From: Mesorhizobium sp. M2D.F.Ca.ET.226.01.1.1
Lineage (GTDB): Bacteria; Pseudomonadota; Alphaproteobacteria; Rhizobiales; Rhizobiaceae
Reading direction: 5' to 3'
Assembly: GCF_004022705.2 (NCBI RefSeq)
Contig: NZ_RZOY02000005.1
Coordinates: 310,001-374,000, forward strand
Length of the DNA stretch: 64,000 bases
Both the position numbers and the translations under genes were made by a program. The notes beneath the pieces are model-generated. The model made no database searches. It was not told the origin of the DNA and worked only from the letters and a program-made list of their open reading frames with translations. This document shows positions 50,457-60,330 of this stretch, piece by piece (position 1 is the first letter of the stretch; every line of letters begins with the position of its first letter).

Positions 50457-51030
50457 CAGACTGCCTGCCCTCCATTGCGCCCTGTTTTCCTGCGGGAGGG
50501 GAGGGCGACCCGTCAAATTGACGCTATCTTAGCTGACCTAGCGGCGAATGGAGCAACTTCGGAAGTCGCGCTGATTATTCATTGTGCTGAACCAACTATC
50601 ACGAAAGAATAACCCAGCGCTCCGACAACTGAGCGCGATCGGATGCCTTCACCCTCCACATCAGCCCATGGAAGGTGATTCAATTTTGGCGAGTTGCGAG
50701 CCGGATGCCGCAAAGCCATTGATCCCTGGTGCCGGGCATTCGCAGCAACAAGACAGTTGTAGGGAGATCTGGGAGTCGCCCACCGTCCATCGTAACGTGC
50801 TGCTGGCAACGACATCGTCGGGTAGGTTCATCATCAATGACGAGCGCCTCGCGAGTATTGGTCTTACCACTATCGGCGCGCCGGCTCTCTCGCTTTTGGG
50901 TAGCAATCCCCCACCGTCTCTTTGTGTACGATGCTCTCTCGACACTTTGGACCGGGAATTTGGAGCTGACCCGAGTGGACGCGGCTTCAAGTCGATGTCG
51001 CCGCCACTAGCCTTTGAGGAACGAACAACC
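50457..51030. other. Intergenic region before the Cys-rich repeat protein
   Basis: 574 bases. A plus-strand frame is open from 50584 into the next gene, but its translation is low-similarity and lacks a ribosome site, so the gene start is put at 51031. No hairpin or RNA recognised. Confidence 0.5.
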
Positions 51031-52044
51031 ATGCAGAAACCAGCGAACGGAGGCTCGTTACGGCCTGGCGATGTCGTTGAGGTGCGCTCCCCGGCTGAGA
51101 TCGTCGCGACGCTTGACAAGGATAGCGCCCTGCACGGGACCGTATTCATGCCGGAGATGATGGCATATGTCGGCCAACGCTTTACGGTGTCGCGGCGCGT
51201 CGACAAAGTCTGTAACATGGTTGACGAAAGTGGCTCTCGTCGAATGCGCGGGACCGTCTATCTTGAGGATCTGCGTTGCGACGGGTCAGGCCACGGTGGC
51301 TGTCAGGCGGGTTGCCGTATTTACTGGAAAGAGGAATGGCTGACTAAAGTAGGTCACAATTCCGCTGATCCCGTGGGCGACAGGATGGCCGCTTCAGCCG
51401 AGCTCGAGCGGGTTGCCGGCGCTGCTACCCGCCCGGCCAACCCCGTGGATCAAAGCGGAGCGCAGCTCTGGCGGTGCCAAGCGACTGACGCTCTAAAGGC
51501 ATCCGAGCCCGTGAAGCGGCGGGATATTGGTCAGTATTGGCGCGAACTGACGAATGGTAACTTCAACCCGATCCGTTTCGCAGCCCTGTTGGTCCGAGCA
51601 TTGATGATGGACATTCTCCATCATGTCGGACTAATAAGGACGCTCCCGCTGCAAGGTCCTAGTAAGTCTGGCTCCAAGCGCGAGATGCTTGGACTGCAGC
51701 CTGGTGAGCTTGTACGGGTACGGTCTCCGCAGGAAATCGCGGCCACCCTCGACCATCGCGGCGAAAGTAGCGGCCTCTCCTTTGATCGTGAGATGCTTCC
51801 CTATTGCGGTCGCACTTTCCGCGTGAAGACTGCCGTGCAGCGGATCGTCGACGAGAGAACGGGTCGCATGCTGAAGATTCCTAAAGACTGCATCATCTTG
51901 GATGGTGTCGCTTGCTCAGGCGAACGCAGCGTCAACGGTCGATGGTTTTGTCCGCGCGCGATCTATCCGTTCTGGCGGGAATCCTGGCTCACCAGGGCCG
52001 ACGACACCGCCGACGAGCCCACTGAACAGTCATGCCACCGTTAG
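51031..52044 (+). CDS. Hypothetical protein with two copies of a Cys-containing domain
   Basis: 337 residues made of two related ~95-residue domains (about 8-105 and 220-325) joined by a linker. Each copy starts LxPGxxVxVRSPxEIxATLD and has a Cys cluster before W-x-E-x-WLT. In the first copy the Cys lie in DLRCDGSGHGGCQAGCR; in the second they are ACSGERSVNGRWFC. I recall single-domain relatives (motif ...GCQAGCLIFWKEAWL) as uncharacterised proteins near polysaccharide and methyltransferase genes. The Cys/His set suggests metal binding. ATG 51031 has a GAGGA at 10 bases. Function unknown. Confidence 0.75.
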   Translation: MQKPANGGSLRPGDVVEVRSPAEIVATLDKDSALHGTVFMPEMMAYVGQRFTVSRRVDKVCNMVDESGSRRMRGTVYLEDLRCDGSGHGGCQAGCRIYWKEEWLTKVGHNSADPVGDRMAASAELERVAGAATRPANPVDQSGAQLWRCQATDALKASEPVKRRDIGQYWRELTNGNFNPIRFAALLVRALMMDILHHVGLIRTLPLQGPSKSGSKREMLGLQPGELVRVRSPQEIAATLDHRGESSGLSFDREMLPYCGRTFRVKTAVQRIVDERTGRMLKIPKDCIILDGVACSGERSVNGRWFCPRAIYPFWRESWLTRADDTADEPTEQSCHR

Positions 52045-52288
52045 AATGGCGTGGGGTTTTTTCGCAATAGACACTGATGCACCTCTCTTCGACAAGGCGA
52101 GGATGTGGATGAATTCCGGGATCAAGAGTCGCACAACTCGTGGGGGAAATGCGACGTCAAACCGACAGTCGCCCGTTCCCGCTACGTTCGTACTCCTTTC
52201 GTTTCTGGCTGCCATCACTGGCCGCTCTGTTGGCCCGATTAGGTAGTTGCGCGCGCTATATCCCCCGCGCAAACTTCTGCCACGAAGC

Positions 52289-53467
52289 ATGTCATCAGGC
52301 AGCCCAATGATCCCAAATGTTCTCGGTTGGAACATGCGCGGCCGAACCCTGGAAAGTCGGCTGGCTGAAACGGGGTCTGTGGGACCGGGCTTCGATGAAG
52401 TTCGGTTGGCTGCGGCGACCACGGTGCTTCTGCATCATGCCCACGGTTCAATCTACGATGCGAAGGCAGATCCCCTCTTCGCCTTCAGCGGGGGATTTCT
52501 GCATTTCGGCCTTCTCGCGGTTCTTGTTTTCTTTGCAATCAGCGGCTTTCTGGTGGCCCCAGGCCTGGTCAAGTCGGGCAAGGTAACCGACTATGCGATA
52601 AGCCGGGTGCTCAGGATTTTTCCAGCCCTCATTGTCGTGGTGATCTCCACCATGATCCTGCTTGGTCCGATTCTGACAACTCTGCCGCTGCAGGAGTATT
52701 TCTCGGACTACTTCCGCTTGCTACTCTATACCAAGAACATTCTTACGCTCACTTACGATTTCCTCCCCGGGGTGCAGTTACCGGACGGCCATCCCGCAAT
52801 TGTAAACGGCGCCCTCTGGACGCTGCATTTCGAAGTCTTATCCTATATTGCACTGGCGGTTATGAGCTTGATTGGCATCTTGGGGCGACCAAGGCTTGTA
52901 TTGGTCGTGTTCCTTGTTGTCTATGTCCTTTATGTGGGGAACGGAGTCTTTCCGGCCGTTGCCGAACGATTGTCTGGTCGCCTTGTTACCTTTATCAGCC
53001 TCTTCGTCTATTTTGCCTCCGGCGTCGTTCTCTCCACTTTCCGGCGGACAATACCCTACTCGGCTGCTTTGGCGGGTTTCGCGTTCCTCATCTTGATAGC
53101 TTCGCTTGCGTATGGAGAAGGTATCGTCGCGGCGCCGCTTTGTGTGCCATATCTCGTGGTCTTCGCTGGGCTGTCGAACCTGCCGGGGCGCTCCTTCGTC
53201 AGGCGCGATCTCTCTTACGGAGTTTATCTGATCCACGGGCCGGTTCTTTGCGGCCTCGGCATCAGTTATCCCGGGATACGGTCGTGGCTATTCGTGGCTT
53301 TGGTGGCGACGATCATGACGCTGCCGTTGTCGTATCTCTCTTCCATCTTTGTCGAACAGCCAGCTCTGGCCAGGAAAAAGATTGTTGCCCGGTGGATTGG
53401 CGGCCGGCTTCACTTAATCCAGTCGACCATGGTTCGACTCGTTCGGGTGCAGGACATTGGCACGTGA
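52289..53467 (+). CDS. Membrane-bound acyltransferase (acyltransferase 3 family)
   Basis: 392 residues with ~10 membrane segments. The family core is FDEVRLAAATTVLLHHAHG (R...H motif) in the first segment and DYAISRVLRIFPALI in the second, with NGALWTLHFEVLSYI further on. Transfers an acyl (often acetyl) group from the cytoplasm to a glycan at the periplasmic face. Start uncertain: ATG 52289, 52307 or TTG 52247. The stop overlaps the next gene's GTG in a GTGA. Confidence 0.9.
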   Translation: MSSGSPMIPNVLGWNMRGRTLESRLAETGSVGPGFDEVRLAAATTVLLHHAHGSIYDAKADPLFAFSGGFLHFGLLAVLVFFAISGFLVAPGLVKSGKVTDYAISRVLRIFPALIVVVISTMILLGPILTTLPLQEYFSDYFRLLLYTKNILTLTYDFLPGVQLPDGHPAIVNGALWTLHFEVLSYIALAVMSLIGILGRPRLVLVVFLVVYVLYVGNGVFPAVAERLSGRLVTFISLFVYFASGVVLSTFRRTIPYSAALAGFAFLILIASLAYGEGIVAAPLCVPYLVVFAGLSNLPGRSFVRRDLSYGVYLIHGPVLCGLGISYPGIRSWLFVALVATIMTLPLSYLSSIFVEQPALARKKIVARWIGGRLHLIQSTMVRLVRVQDIGT

Positions 53468-54957
53468 GCAGCCTTGCCGACCAACCGGGGTATTGGAGCC
53501 CCAAAATCAAAAGTCCCAACCGCTTTGCGGGCTTTGGCGAGCGCTTCGAATCCACCAATCAATTTTCGCCAAGCGGTCCGGCTGCATTGTCAGGGAAGAC
53601 TACCTTCTGGCCGGTATGGGTGTTTCTTATCTCGCTTGCAATACCTTGGGTTTTCTACCTCGGGCCGCTTCGGCTCTCGGTCTATCGCCTTGTGCTCTTA
53701 GCGTTGATAGTGCCTAGCGTTGTTCGATTGCTCTCAGGCAAAGCCGGGCGGATAAGGGTTGCGGATATCGCGATCCTGATGCTTGCGGTTTGGTCGGTGA
53801 TCGGTCTCGTTGCAAATCACGGATTGACCGTGGGGCTCCAATCTGCCGGGATTCTGTTTTTAGAGACTGTCGGTCCATATATGCTTGCGCGGAGCTGGGT
53901 CCGCGACGCTGACGACTTTCAAAACGCCGTTCGCGTCTTGTTCTGGATCGTCGTGGCTTTGATGCCCTTCGCCATAGTCGAGTGCCTTGGGGGCGGTAAT
54001 CTCCTACTCAAGGCATTCAGTGTCGTCTTGTCGGTCAATGATTATCCGACTGTTGAACGGTTAGGACACACCCGAGTTATCTCTGTATTCGATCATCCAA
54101 TTCTGTTCGGATTGAACGTAGGAAGCATCCTTGCTCTCACTTACCTTGTTCTTGGCTACAAGCAATCCGCAGTTCACCGGAATTTCAAGGTCGCTCTGAT
54201 CGTCGTGACGGCGGCCACCTCCTTATCGAGTGGTCCAATCGCAGGCATGGCCGCGCAGGTTTTTCTGCTTCTCTGGAATGTTTTGTTGCGGGCGAATAGG
54301 CATCGCTGGAAAATTCTCATCGGCGGGGTGTTTGTTCTGGTCGTTGGGGCTCAGATCTTCTCCAACCGATCTGCGATTTCGATTGTGACACAAATGATAG
54401 TGCTGGACCCGCAAACATATTGGTATCGACGATTGATCTGGGAGTATGGCTCCACGAGCGTGCTGAACCACCCCATCTTCGGCATCGGCATGAACGATTG
54501 GGATCGCCCCGGATGGATGCCGAACGCCACCATAGACAATTTCTGGCTTGTCGAAGCAATGCGTTTTGGCATCGCTGCCCCGATCCTCTTGCTGCTGGCA
54601 GGGCTCTCGACTGGCATTGCCATGACTCTCAGAAAAAATTTTGACGAAAGGGTCGATCATTTTCAAACAGCCTACCTGATCACACTGGGCTTCCTGTTCT
54701 TCATCGGATGGACAGTTCATTTCTGGAACAGCACCTATGTTCTAGCCCTGTTTCTTCTGGGAAGTGGGGTATGGATACTTGATGCCAAATCCGCGCAAAA
54801 CGAGCCGGCGGACACGGATGCCTCTCCTGCGGCATCTCCCCTGCGGACGGAGATGGGCTCCAGAAGGCGTGAAATATTCGCCGCCTTTCCGCCGGACGCG
54901 AGAGACGAACAACCATTGCGTCAAGCGACGCGACTTTCGCGGGGGTCGAAGGCGTGA
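53464..54957 (+). CDS. O-antigen ligase/polymerase family protein (Wzy-like)
   Basis: 497 residues, about 10-12 membrane segments, with a periplasmic loop between the later ones. The Wzy_C-type region includes SSGPIAGMAAQVFLLLW and WEYGSTSVLNHPIFGIGMNDW (short polymerase motif G.G.N). Likely polymerises flipped repeat units. GTG 53464 overlaps the acyltransferase stop, so they are coupled. The soluble tail after the last helix is Pro/Ala/Arg-rich. The stop overlaps the next GTG start as well. Confidence 0.88.
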   Translation: MSSLADQPGYWSPKIKSPNRFAGFGERFESTNQFSPSGPAALSGKTTFWPVWVFLISLAIPWVFYLGPLRLSVYRLVLLALIVPSVVRLLSGKAGRIRVADIAILMLAVWSVIGLVANHGLTVGLQSAGILFLETVGPYMLARSWVRDADDFQNAVRVLFWIVVALMPFAIVECLGGGNLLLKAFSVVLSVNDYPTVERLGHTRVISVFDHPILFGLNVGSILALTYLVLGYKQSAVHRNFKVALIVVTAATSLSSGPIAGMAAQVFLLLWNVLLRANRHRWKILIGGVFVLVVGAQIFSNRSAISIVTQMIVLDPQTYWYRRLIWEYGSTSVLNHPIFGIGMNDWDRPGWMPNATIDNFWLVEAMRFGIAAPILLLLAGLSTGIAMTLRKNFDERVDHFQTAYLITLGFLFFIGWTVHFWNSTYVLALFLLGSGVWILDAKSAQNEPADTDASPAASPLRTEMGSRRREIFAAFPPDARDEQPLRQATRLSRGSKA

Positions 54958-55892
54958 AAAAGATCGGGAACGAAGCCATGGCGGGAATCGGCAACGAAGA
55001 GGCGTGGCAACCAGGACGTGAACGCCTGTCGGTGGTAACGGTGACGTATAACAGTAGCCGGCATCTGAACGCATTCCTCGATTCGCTTCAGACGGGGCTC
55101 GACGGAATCCAAGACTTTGAAATTGTCATTGCGGACAATGCGTCCAGCGACGATAGCATTGCCATAGCACTTTCTCACCCCGTCCGACCGAGAGTTGTCA
55201 GCGTTGGGTGGAATTCGGGTTACGCCGGGGGGATCAACGCGGCGGTCGCCACAATTGGAAGAGACTCGACCCTGCTCGTGTTGAACCCGGATGTGCGTCT
55301 ACTGTCCGGTGCTGCCCGATTGCTTGTAGATCGGCTGGCGGATCCCACCGTAGGCGTGGCCGTGCCAAAAATCCTTGATGAGGATGGCAGGCTCACGCAT
55401 TCTCTACGACGCGAGCCGTCAGTGAGGACGGCATGGACCGATGCTGTTCTGGGAGGGGGGGCACTTGGGGCGTGGGTCGGAACAGGCGAGAAGATCAGCG
55501 ATCCAACGCGATATACGGCCGATGGATTCGCTGATTGGGCTGAAGGCTCGGCAATGGCAATCTCGGCGCGAGCGCGCAAGCTCGTGGGAGACTGGGATGA
55601 GTCATTCTTTCTCTACAGCGAGGAAGTTGATTATATGCGCAGAGTCCGCGCCGCTGGGCTATCAATCGCATACGTATCAGGAGCAGAAGTAATCCACATC
55701 GGTGGAGAATCTGGAACCAACCCATTCCTCTCTGCGCTGTTGACGCGCAACCGGGTCCAATACTATCGGCGCCATCACGGCTTTGCCTTGTCGGCGCTGT
55801 TTCAATTGGCTGTGGTATTGGGAGAGGGAGTTCGCGTGGGCATGGGGCCTACACATTTGGCAGCCCTTTGGGCGGCACTCACCGCACTGTAG
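54954..55892 (+). CDS. Family 2 glycosyltransferase (rhamnosyltransferase-like)
   Basis: 312 residues. VVTVTYNSSRHLNAFLDSLQ, ADNASSDDSIAIAL, WNSGYAGGINAAVA and VLNPDVRLLSG (NPD metal motif) match the WcaA/RfbN-like group, as do DESFFLYSEEVDYMRRVRAAG and VIHIGGESG. GTG start overlaps the polymerase gene stop (GTGA). Last gene of this transcript; convergent with the export gene (32 bases). Confidence 0.92.
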   Translation: MKKIGNEAMAGIGNEEAWQPGRERLSVVTVTYNSSRHLNAFLDSLQTGLDGIQDFEIVIADNASSDDSIAIALSHPVRPRVVSVGWNSGYAGGINAAVATIGRDSTLLVLNPDVRLLSGAARLLVDRLADPTVGVAVPKILDEDGRLTHSLRREPSVRTAWTDAVLGGGALGAWVGTGEKISDPTRYTADGFADWAEGSAMAISARARKLVGDWDESFFLYSEEVDYMRRVRAAGLSIAYVSGAEVIHIGGESGTNPFLSALLTRNRVQYYRRHHGFALSALFQLAVVLGEGVRVGMGPTHLAALWAALTAL

Positions 55893-55924
55893 TCCCGCGG
55901 CCAACCTATTGATTATCGTTGCTG

Positions 55925-57238
55925 CTATTGTGTTTGCCCGCCGGTCTGGGGGCTGGTTGCAGGCTGGGGCGTAGCCGGATCGACGATGTCCTGCATCGAA
56001 GCGGCTACGAAAACCTTCACCACATCGCCAGGCGCGAGGGGTGTCGTCTCTGATGCCTTCATCTCTTTTGGGCCCTGCCGCTCTTGGCGAACAATGACCA
56101 GTTTCAGGTCGGAATTGCCGTCGGACCCGGCGCCCGGTGCGACGGTGCTGTCGGCCATCAGGAGCTGGCGTGTCGTGTATTCTCGCGATCTCACCTCCGC
56201 GAGCTCGCTCTGCGCGTCCCGCAGTTGCGTCGCAACCTCCGTCTGGCGCTGGTCGCTAACGCTGAACTCCTGGCGTGTCGCCTCGCTGAGACCTTGCCGC
56301 GCACGCATCGCATCGATGTCCCCTTGCGCATGTTCTGCTCGCATTTGTCCGAGCACACGCCTTAGTTCTGACCATCGAGATGACGGGACTATGCCTTGCT
56401 CGACAAGCTTGGTGATCTTGGCGACCTCTGTTTCTGTTTGGGTGATTTCATCGCCGGTGTCCTTGCCCTTGGTCGTCAACATATCCAATTCGTGCGTATA
56501 CATGTCACGTAGATCGGAGAGTTTCTCAACTTGCCGCGTCTTCTCATTGGCACGCGCAGTGAACAAGCTGCGTTCCAGTGCCATTATCTGATCGACAAGG
56601 TCGCGAGCATCGGCGCCCGTCAATTCGGCCGGAAAGTGGATTTCGGCATCTCCGCCCAGTTCGGCCTGCAGCCTGGCGATACGGCCGAGCAGCCGCAACT
56701 TGTTGGTGCGGATCGTGGTCAGTTCGCCAAGCAGACTGATGCCGCTCTGTCCGACTTTCTCAGGCGGCGGTCGATAGCGGCCGCCGGCCAAGGCCACCGC
56801 CTGCAAGACAGTCAGATCCGGCTTGAATTGATAAGCGCCAGGCGTGGCGACCGCTCCGACGACATAGATCGACGGATACTGAGCAATTTCGATCGACACA
56901 TCCGGCGGGGAGATTAGGCCCATCTTGTCATGCAGCGCCGCCGAAATCTGGGCGGCGACCTCGGTGCTTGTTTTCCCGCCCACATCGAGCGAACCGACGA
57001 CCGGCAACGCTATCGTCCCTTGACCGGATACGAGAAAATCGCCGCTGAGAGCTTCCCATCGCTGGTATTCGCCTTTCGAAGGATTCCACTGGATGATCGA
57101 GATGTGGATCTTGGTTTGCGCGGCGAGCCGATAGTCGTCGGCCTGAGCCCCAGAACAAAACCACGAATGCGCGGCGCCGGCGAGCAGGGCCACCGCAAAC
57201 CTACCGCGCAGAAGGCGGGAAATTGGGTTTGAAGACAC
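55925..57238 (-). CDS. Polysaccharide export protein, Wza/ExoF family
   Basis: 437 residues of the outer-membrane export (OPX) family. A secretion signal lies at about 1-33 (ending SGAQADD); no lipobox Cys is seen. The export domain begins YRLAAQTKIHISIIQW and contains the beta-rich GDFLVSGQGTIALPVVGSLD. A soluble-ligand-binding beta-grasp (SLBB) is PSIYVVGAVATPGAYQF, followed by a long coiled coil (about 190-370). This layout is like S. meliloti ExoF. Divergent from the chain-length regulator gene (288-base gap). Confidence 0.9.
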   Translation of the reverse strand: MSSNPISRLLRGRFAVALLAGAAHSWFCSGAQADDYRLAAQTKIHISIIQWNPSKGEYQRWEALSGDFLVSGQGTIALPVVGSLDVGGKTSTEVAAQISAALHDKMGLISPPDVSIEIAQYPSIYVVGAVATPGAYQFKPDLTVLQAVALAGGRYRPPPEKVGQSGISLLGELTTIRTNKLRLLGRIARLQAELGGDAEIHFPAELTGADARDLVDQIMALERSLFTARANEKTRQVEKLSDLRDMYTHELDMLTTKGKDTGDEITQTETEVAKITKLVEQGIVPSSRWSELRRVLGQMRAEHAQGDIDAMRARQGLSEATRQEFSVSDQRQTEVATQLRDAQSELAEVRSREYTTRQLLMADSTVAPGAGSDGNSDLKLVIVRQERQGPKEMKASETTPLAPGDVVKVFVAASMQDIVDPATPQPATSPQTGGQTQ

Positions 57239-57526
57239 TCTTCCTCCTCACCGCGGGCGCACCAAAGCGGAACGTTGCAATGACGTTGCGATCAACCCAG
57301 AATAGGTCCCAGGCAAATCCGAGGGAATGCGGGAATAGGACCGAGTCGATGGCCAAAAGGAGAAGATGGCTGGTCGAAAGACGCATACTTTCTAGGTCAG
57401 CTCGACCTTAGGAAGTGCTTCCACCGATGGGATCGCCAAGCGAATCTTGCTGGCACGCAACGAGTGTGCCGGCGCTGTTGTTTCGCCGTCGACATGTGCA
57501 AGGAACCTTTGACGGCGAGTCGGTTA

Positions 57527-59047
57527 ATGAACAGCCAAGATTTCCGTTTTTACGCCTCGCTCTATGTTCAGCGGCTGCGCTACCTAACCATCCCGGTTGC
57601 GATTGCGACGGCTTTCGGATTGGCGGTAGCGCTCTTGCTTCAGCCGGTATACCGGTCGGTAGCCAAGATTCTGGTCGAGCCACCTCGTATATCGACAGAT
57701 CTGGCCCGTTCATCGGTCACAGCGGATCCCATCCAGCAACTGCAAGTTCTTGAGCAGCAACTCACGACAAGGGCCAGCCTACTAGGATTGGCCCAGAAGT
57801 TTGCGATTTTTCCCAAAGCCCATCTCCCCGATGACGATGTCGTCGCACAAATGCTCGCAAGGACCAGGATCGAGCCGGCTGTCCTGAACAATCTGGGTAG
57901 CGGCAGCGGGGCCATTGCATTTACGATTTCGTTCGACGCGGCCGACCCGGTTCTCGCCGCTGATGTCGCCAATGCCTATGCAAACGCCATGCTCGAAGCG
58001 AACGAGCGCGGGCGCAAGGCGATGGCAGACGATACGCATGAATTCTTCAAGCGCGAGGTGGATCGCCTGGGTGCGGCGTTGAAAGACGCACAGGAAGCGG
58101 TTCTGAGCTTCAAACTGGACCATAGGGAGGCTCTGCCTGACAGCCTCGAGTTCCGCCGCATGCAGCAAAGAGCCTACGAAGAAAGGCTGGGTCAAATTCA
58201 ACGCGAGATCATCTCCGTTCAGCAAAAGCGTTCGACGATTCAACAGATATCGGCTTCAGGGGGGCAGGGGGCACTGGCTGATGATCAGCAACTGACCGAG
58301 TTGCGGCGTTCGCTTGCCGAGCAGGAAACCATCTTCAACGATGGCAGTGCGAACCTTGTGGCGTTGCGGACCCGGGTTGCCGATCTCGAGAAACGCATTT
58401 CTGAAAAGGGCAAGGCTGTCACAGATGTCTCGCGCGCCGTCGGGATGTCCCCTGAGCTTCGTCTGCAGTTGGCCGACGCTGAGGGGCAGCTCTCGTTGAT
58501 TACACAGGAGAAGGAGGCCATTGGGCCTCTGCTTGACGACCTGAAGCGGTCAATCGCCGACACAGAAATGAACTCTACCAAACTCCGCGCGCTCGAGCAG
58601 AATTACGAGGCAGTCCAGACGCAGTACAACGATGCAGTCGCCAGGCTAGCGAACGCATCTACCGGACAACGTATCGAAAAAGAGGCAGTTGGCCAAAAGC
58701 TGTCGCTCATCGAGCCGGCGACCCCGCCAGAAAAACGTATCTGGCCCAAACGGCAGGCTATCGTCCTTGGAAGTTTCGGGGCAGGCATCGCATTGAGCTT
58801 CGGCATCTTCGCGCTGACGGAAGTCTTTTTCCCAACCATTCGCCGTCCTGCCGATCTTGCAGCCGTGTTCCGGGGGCAGCCTTTTGCCACCATCCCCTAT
58901 ATTGCGGCCGATAGCCGGAAACCTGCGCATAACAAGCATCTGGGCGCAATGGCCCTTGTACTGCTTGTGGGCAGTGGTCCGATCTTCCTGCTTGTAGATT
59001 TTCACCCGTCCGCAAATGTCGGGGTGAACGGTGCGATCTCGAAGTAG
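57527..59047 (+). CDS. Chain-length regulator (Wzz/GumC type), kinase-less
   Basis: 506 residues. Two membrane helices, at about 22-40 and 420-440 (a third hydrophobic segment near 482-499), flank a large periplasmic domain with extended coiled coil (about 150-400). Wzz-like start SQDFRFYASLYVQRLRYLTIP and the Pro-rich IEPATPPEKRIWPKRQAIV before the second helix are typical. No kinase domain is attached; the next gene supplies it. ATG 57527 is preferred from family length; the frame is open 21 codons upstream. Partner of the export protein in EPS length control. Confidence 0.9.
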   Translation: MNSQDFRFYASLYVQRLRYLTIPVAIATAFGLAVALLLQPVYRSVAKILVEPPRISTDLARSSVTADPIQQLQVLEQQLTTRASLLGLAQKFAIFPKAHLPDDDVVAQMLARTRIEPAVLNNLGSGSGAIAFTISFDAADPVLAADVANAYANAMLEANERGRKAMADDTHEFFKREVDRLGAALKDAQEAVLSFKLDHREALPDSLEFRRMQQRAYEERLGQIQREIISVQQKRSTIQQISASGGQGALADDQQLTELRRSLAEQETIFNDGSANLVALRTRVADLEKRISEKGKAVTDVSRAVGMSPELRLQLADAEGQLSLITQEKEAIGPLLDDLKRSIADTEMNSTKLRALEQNYEAVQTQYNDAVARLANASTGQRIEKEAVGQKLSLIEPATPPEKRIWPKRQAIVLGSFGAGIALSFGIFALTEVFFPTIRRPADLAAVFRGQPFATIPYIAADSRKPAHNKHLGAMALVLLVGSGPIFLLVDFHPSANVGVNGAISK

Positions 59048-59096
59048 CCAACGGCCCACTCAAAGGAAATTGATACGTGCCGCAGGAGACCAGAAC

Positions 59097-59876
59097 ATGC
59101 CGGCAAAGGTGAAACTCCAGCCCGCGGCGCATGCGTCCTTGGAAGTCGTCGCACAGCAATCCATCGTATCGGTTGAGGACCAATGGGCGGGACTTGAACT
59201 TGTGGAACTCGATGGCGATCGGGCTCGCGAGGCCCGGCTCGTTACATTCGCGCCCGAGGAACCTGCTCAAGCCAGCTTTGATGTGTTGCGCACCAAGGTC
59301 GTCAGGTGTCTCAACGTCAACAACTGGACCACTGTGGCGATAACCTCACCGGAGCCCGAATCCGGAAAGTCGGTCGTGGCCGCCAACCTGGCGTTCAGCC
59401 TCGCGAATCTGCAGAGTTGCAGGGTCGTTCTTCTAGATCTGAATCTTCGGCAGCCTCAGATCAGTTCGATACTGGGTCTCGGCATGGCCCGGCCTACGGA
59501 GAGTTTTTTGCAAGGGCGATCTTCCATCAAAAGCACTTTCGTGCGCTATGGCGACAATCTTGCCGTGAGCGCCGGTTCGCACGGCATTACCCATTCGGCC
59601 GAACTGCTTCAAAGCCAATCCGCTCGCACGGCGATGATACAACTCCATGACAGGCTTTGCCCCACGGTGGTTATCGTCGACCTGCCTGCAGTTCTTGGCA
59701 GCGACGACGTTCTGGCGTTCTTGCCCAACATTGACTGCACGTTACTTGTGGCGGGCGCCGGAACGACCACAATGGCAAAGATCCGGTGTTGTGAACAGGA
59801 AATCGCAGGCGAGACCAACCTCCTAGGGATTGTTCTGAACAAATGCCGATACGGACGCGATGGGGGCTACTACTGA
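59097..59876 (+). CDS. Cytoplasmic BY-kinase (CpsD/ExoP-C-like)
   Basis: 259 residues, bacterial tyrosine kinase fold. FDVLRTKVVRCLNVNN precedes Walker A PEPESGKSVVA (Gly90, Lys91, Ser92). The A' motif is RVVLLDLNLRQPQ, with Asn116 where the second acid usually is. Walker B is VVIVDLPAVLG. The C-terminus is KCRYGRDGGYY, with three Tyr for a possible autophosphorylation cluster. It controls export through the chain-length protein encoded just upstream, a split Wzc. AGGAG precedes ATG 59097. The A' substitution may weaken kinase activity. Confidence 0.88.
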   Translation: MPAKVKLQPAAHASLEVVAQQSIVSVEDQWAGLELVELDGDRAREARLVTFAPEEPAQASFDVLRTKVVRCLNVNNWTTVAITSPEPESGKSVVAANLAFSLANLQSCRVVLLDLNLRQPQISSILGLGMARPTESFLQGRSSIKSTFVRYGDNLAVSAGSHGITHSAELLQSQSARTAMIQLHDRLCPTVVIVDLPAVLGSDDVLAFLPNIDCTLLVAGAGTTTMAKIRCCEQEIAGETNLLGIVLNKCRYGRDGGYY

Positions 59877-60076
59877 GCGCCCAGCGGGTTCGCATTTCTC
59901 GAGCACGTTCGCGGCAGGGCCATTTTGCGTCCTGTCGCGGTCGCTGACGTCAATAGGCGTGCGAAATCAAAATTATTAGATCGCTCTACCACTTTCGTTC
60001 GGGAGCCCTCGAGTTTTCTCGGATGACAATGATCCTTTTTTAGATATGCTTGCGATTACTGGAAAAGGGGGAAGCA

Positions 60077-60289
60077 ATGGCAAAGTTTATCGCGCCTGCC
60101 GCAATTGCATTATTTTTTACGCTCTTGGACACTCTCCCAGGTCATGCGCTGGCTTCATGGTACCCATCAGGCGATCGGGGTGGGGACACGAGCCGATCCG
60201 CACCAGGTCCTGTGATCGGCATAGGCTTTCCGGCGCTGGCTGCCTTCGGCGGCTATGTGTGGTACCGCCGTTGGCGGCGTGGCAAATGA
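60077..60289 (+). CDS. Small secreted protein with C-terminal sorting-like tail (exosortase substrate candidate)
   Basis: 70 residues. Signal peptide about 1-26 (ending GHALA), a 20-residue Gly/Ser/Asp/Arg linker, then APGPVIGIGFPALAAF, a hydrophobic helix, and a basic end YRRWRRGK. The layout (motif, membrane helix, Arg/Lys end) is that of PEP-CTERM-type sorting signals; the motif itself is of a rhizobial-looking GPVIGxGxP kind rather than PEP. Strong ribosome site (AAAAGGGGGAAG). The exosortase gene follows 41 bases later. ATG 60050 would add nine residues. Confidence 0.78.
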   Translation: MAKFIAPAAIALFFTLLDTLPGHALASWYPSGDRGGDTSRSAPGPVIGIGFPALAAFGGYVWYRRWRRGK

Positions 60290-60330
60290 TCGGCACAGCC
60301 CCGACCGATGGCCGCTGAGCCACACCCCAC

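Noticed and set aside
50584..51030. N-terminal extension of the Cys-domain protein
   Set aside because: Open frame of 149 codons, but no ribosome site at its start and no similarity to the domain pattern; ATG 51031 has a GAGGA at proper distance.
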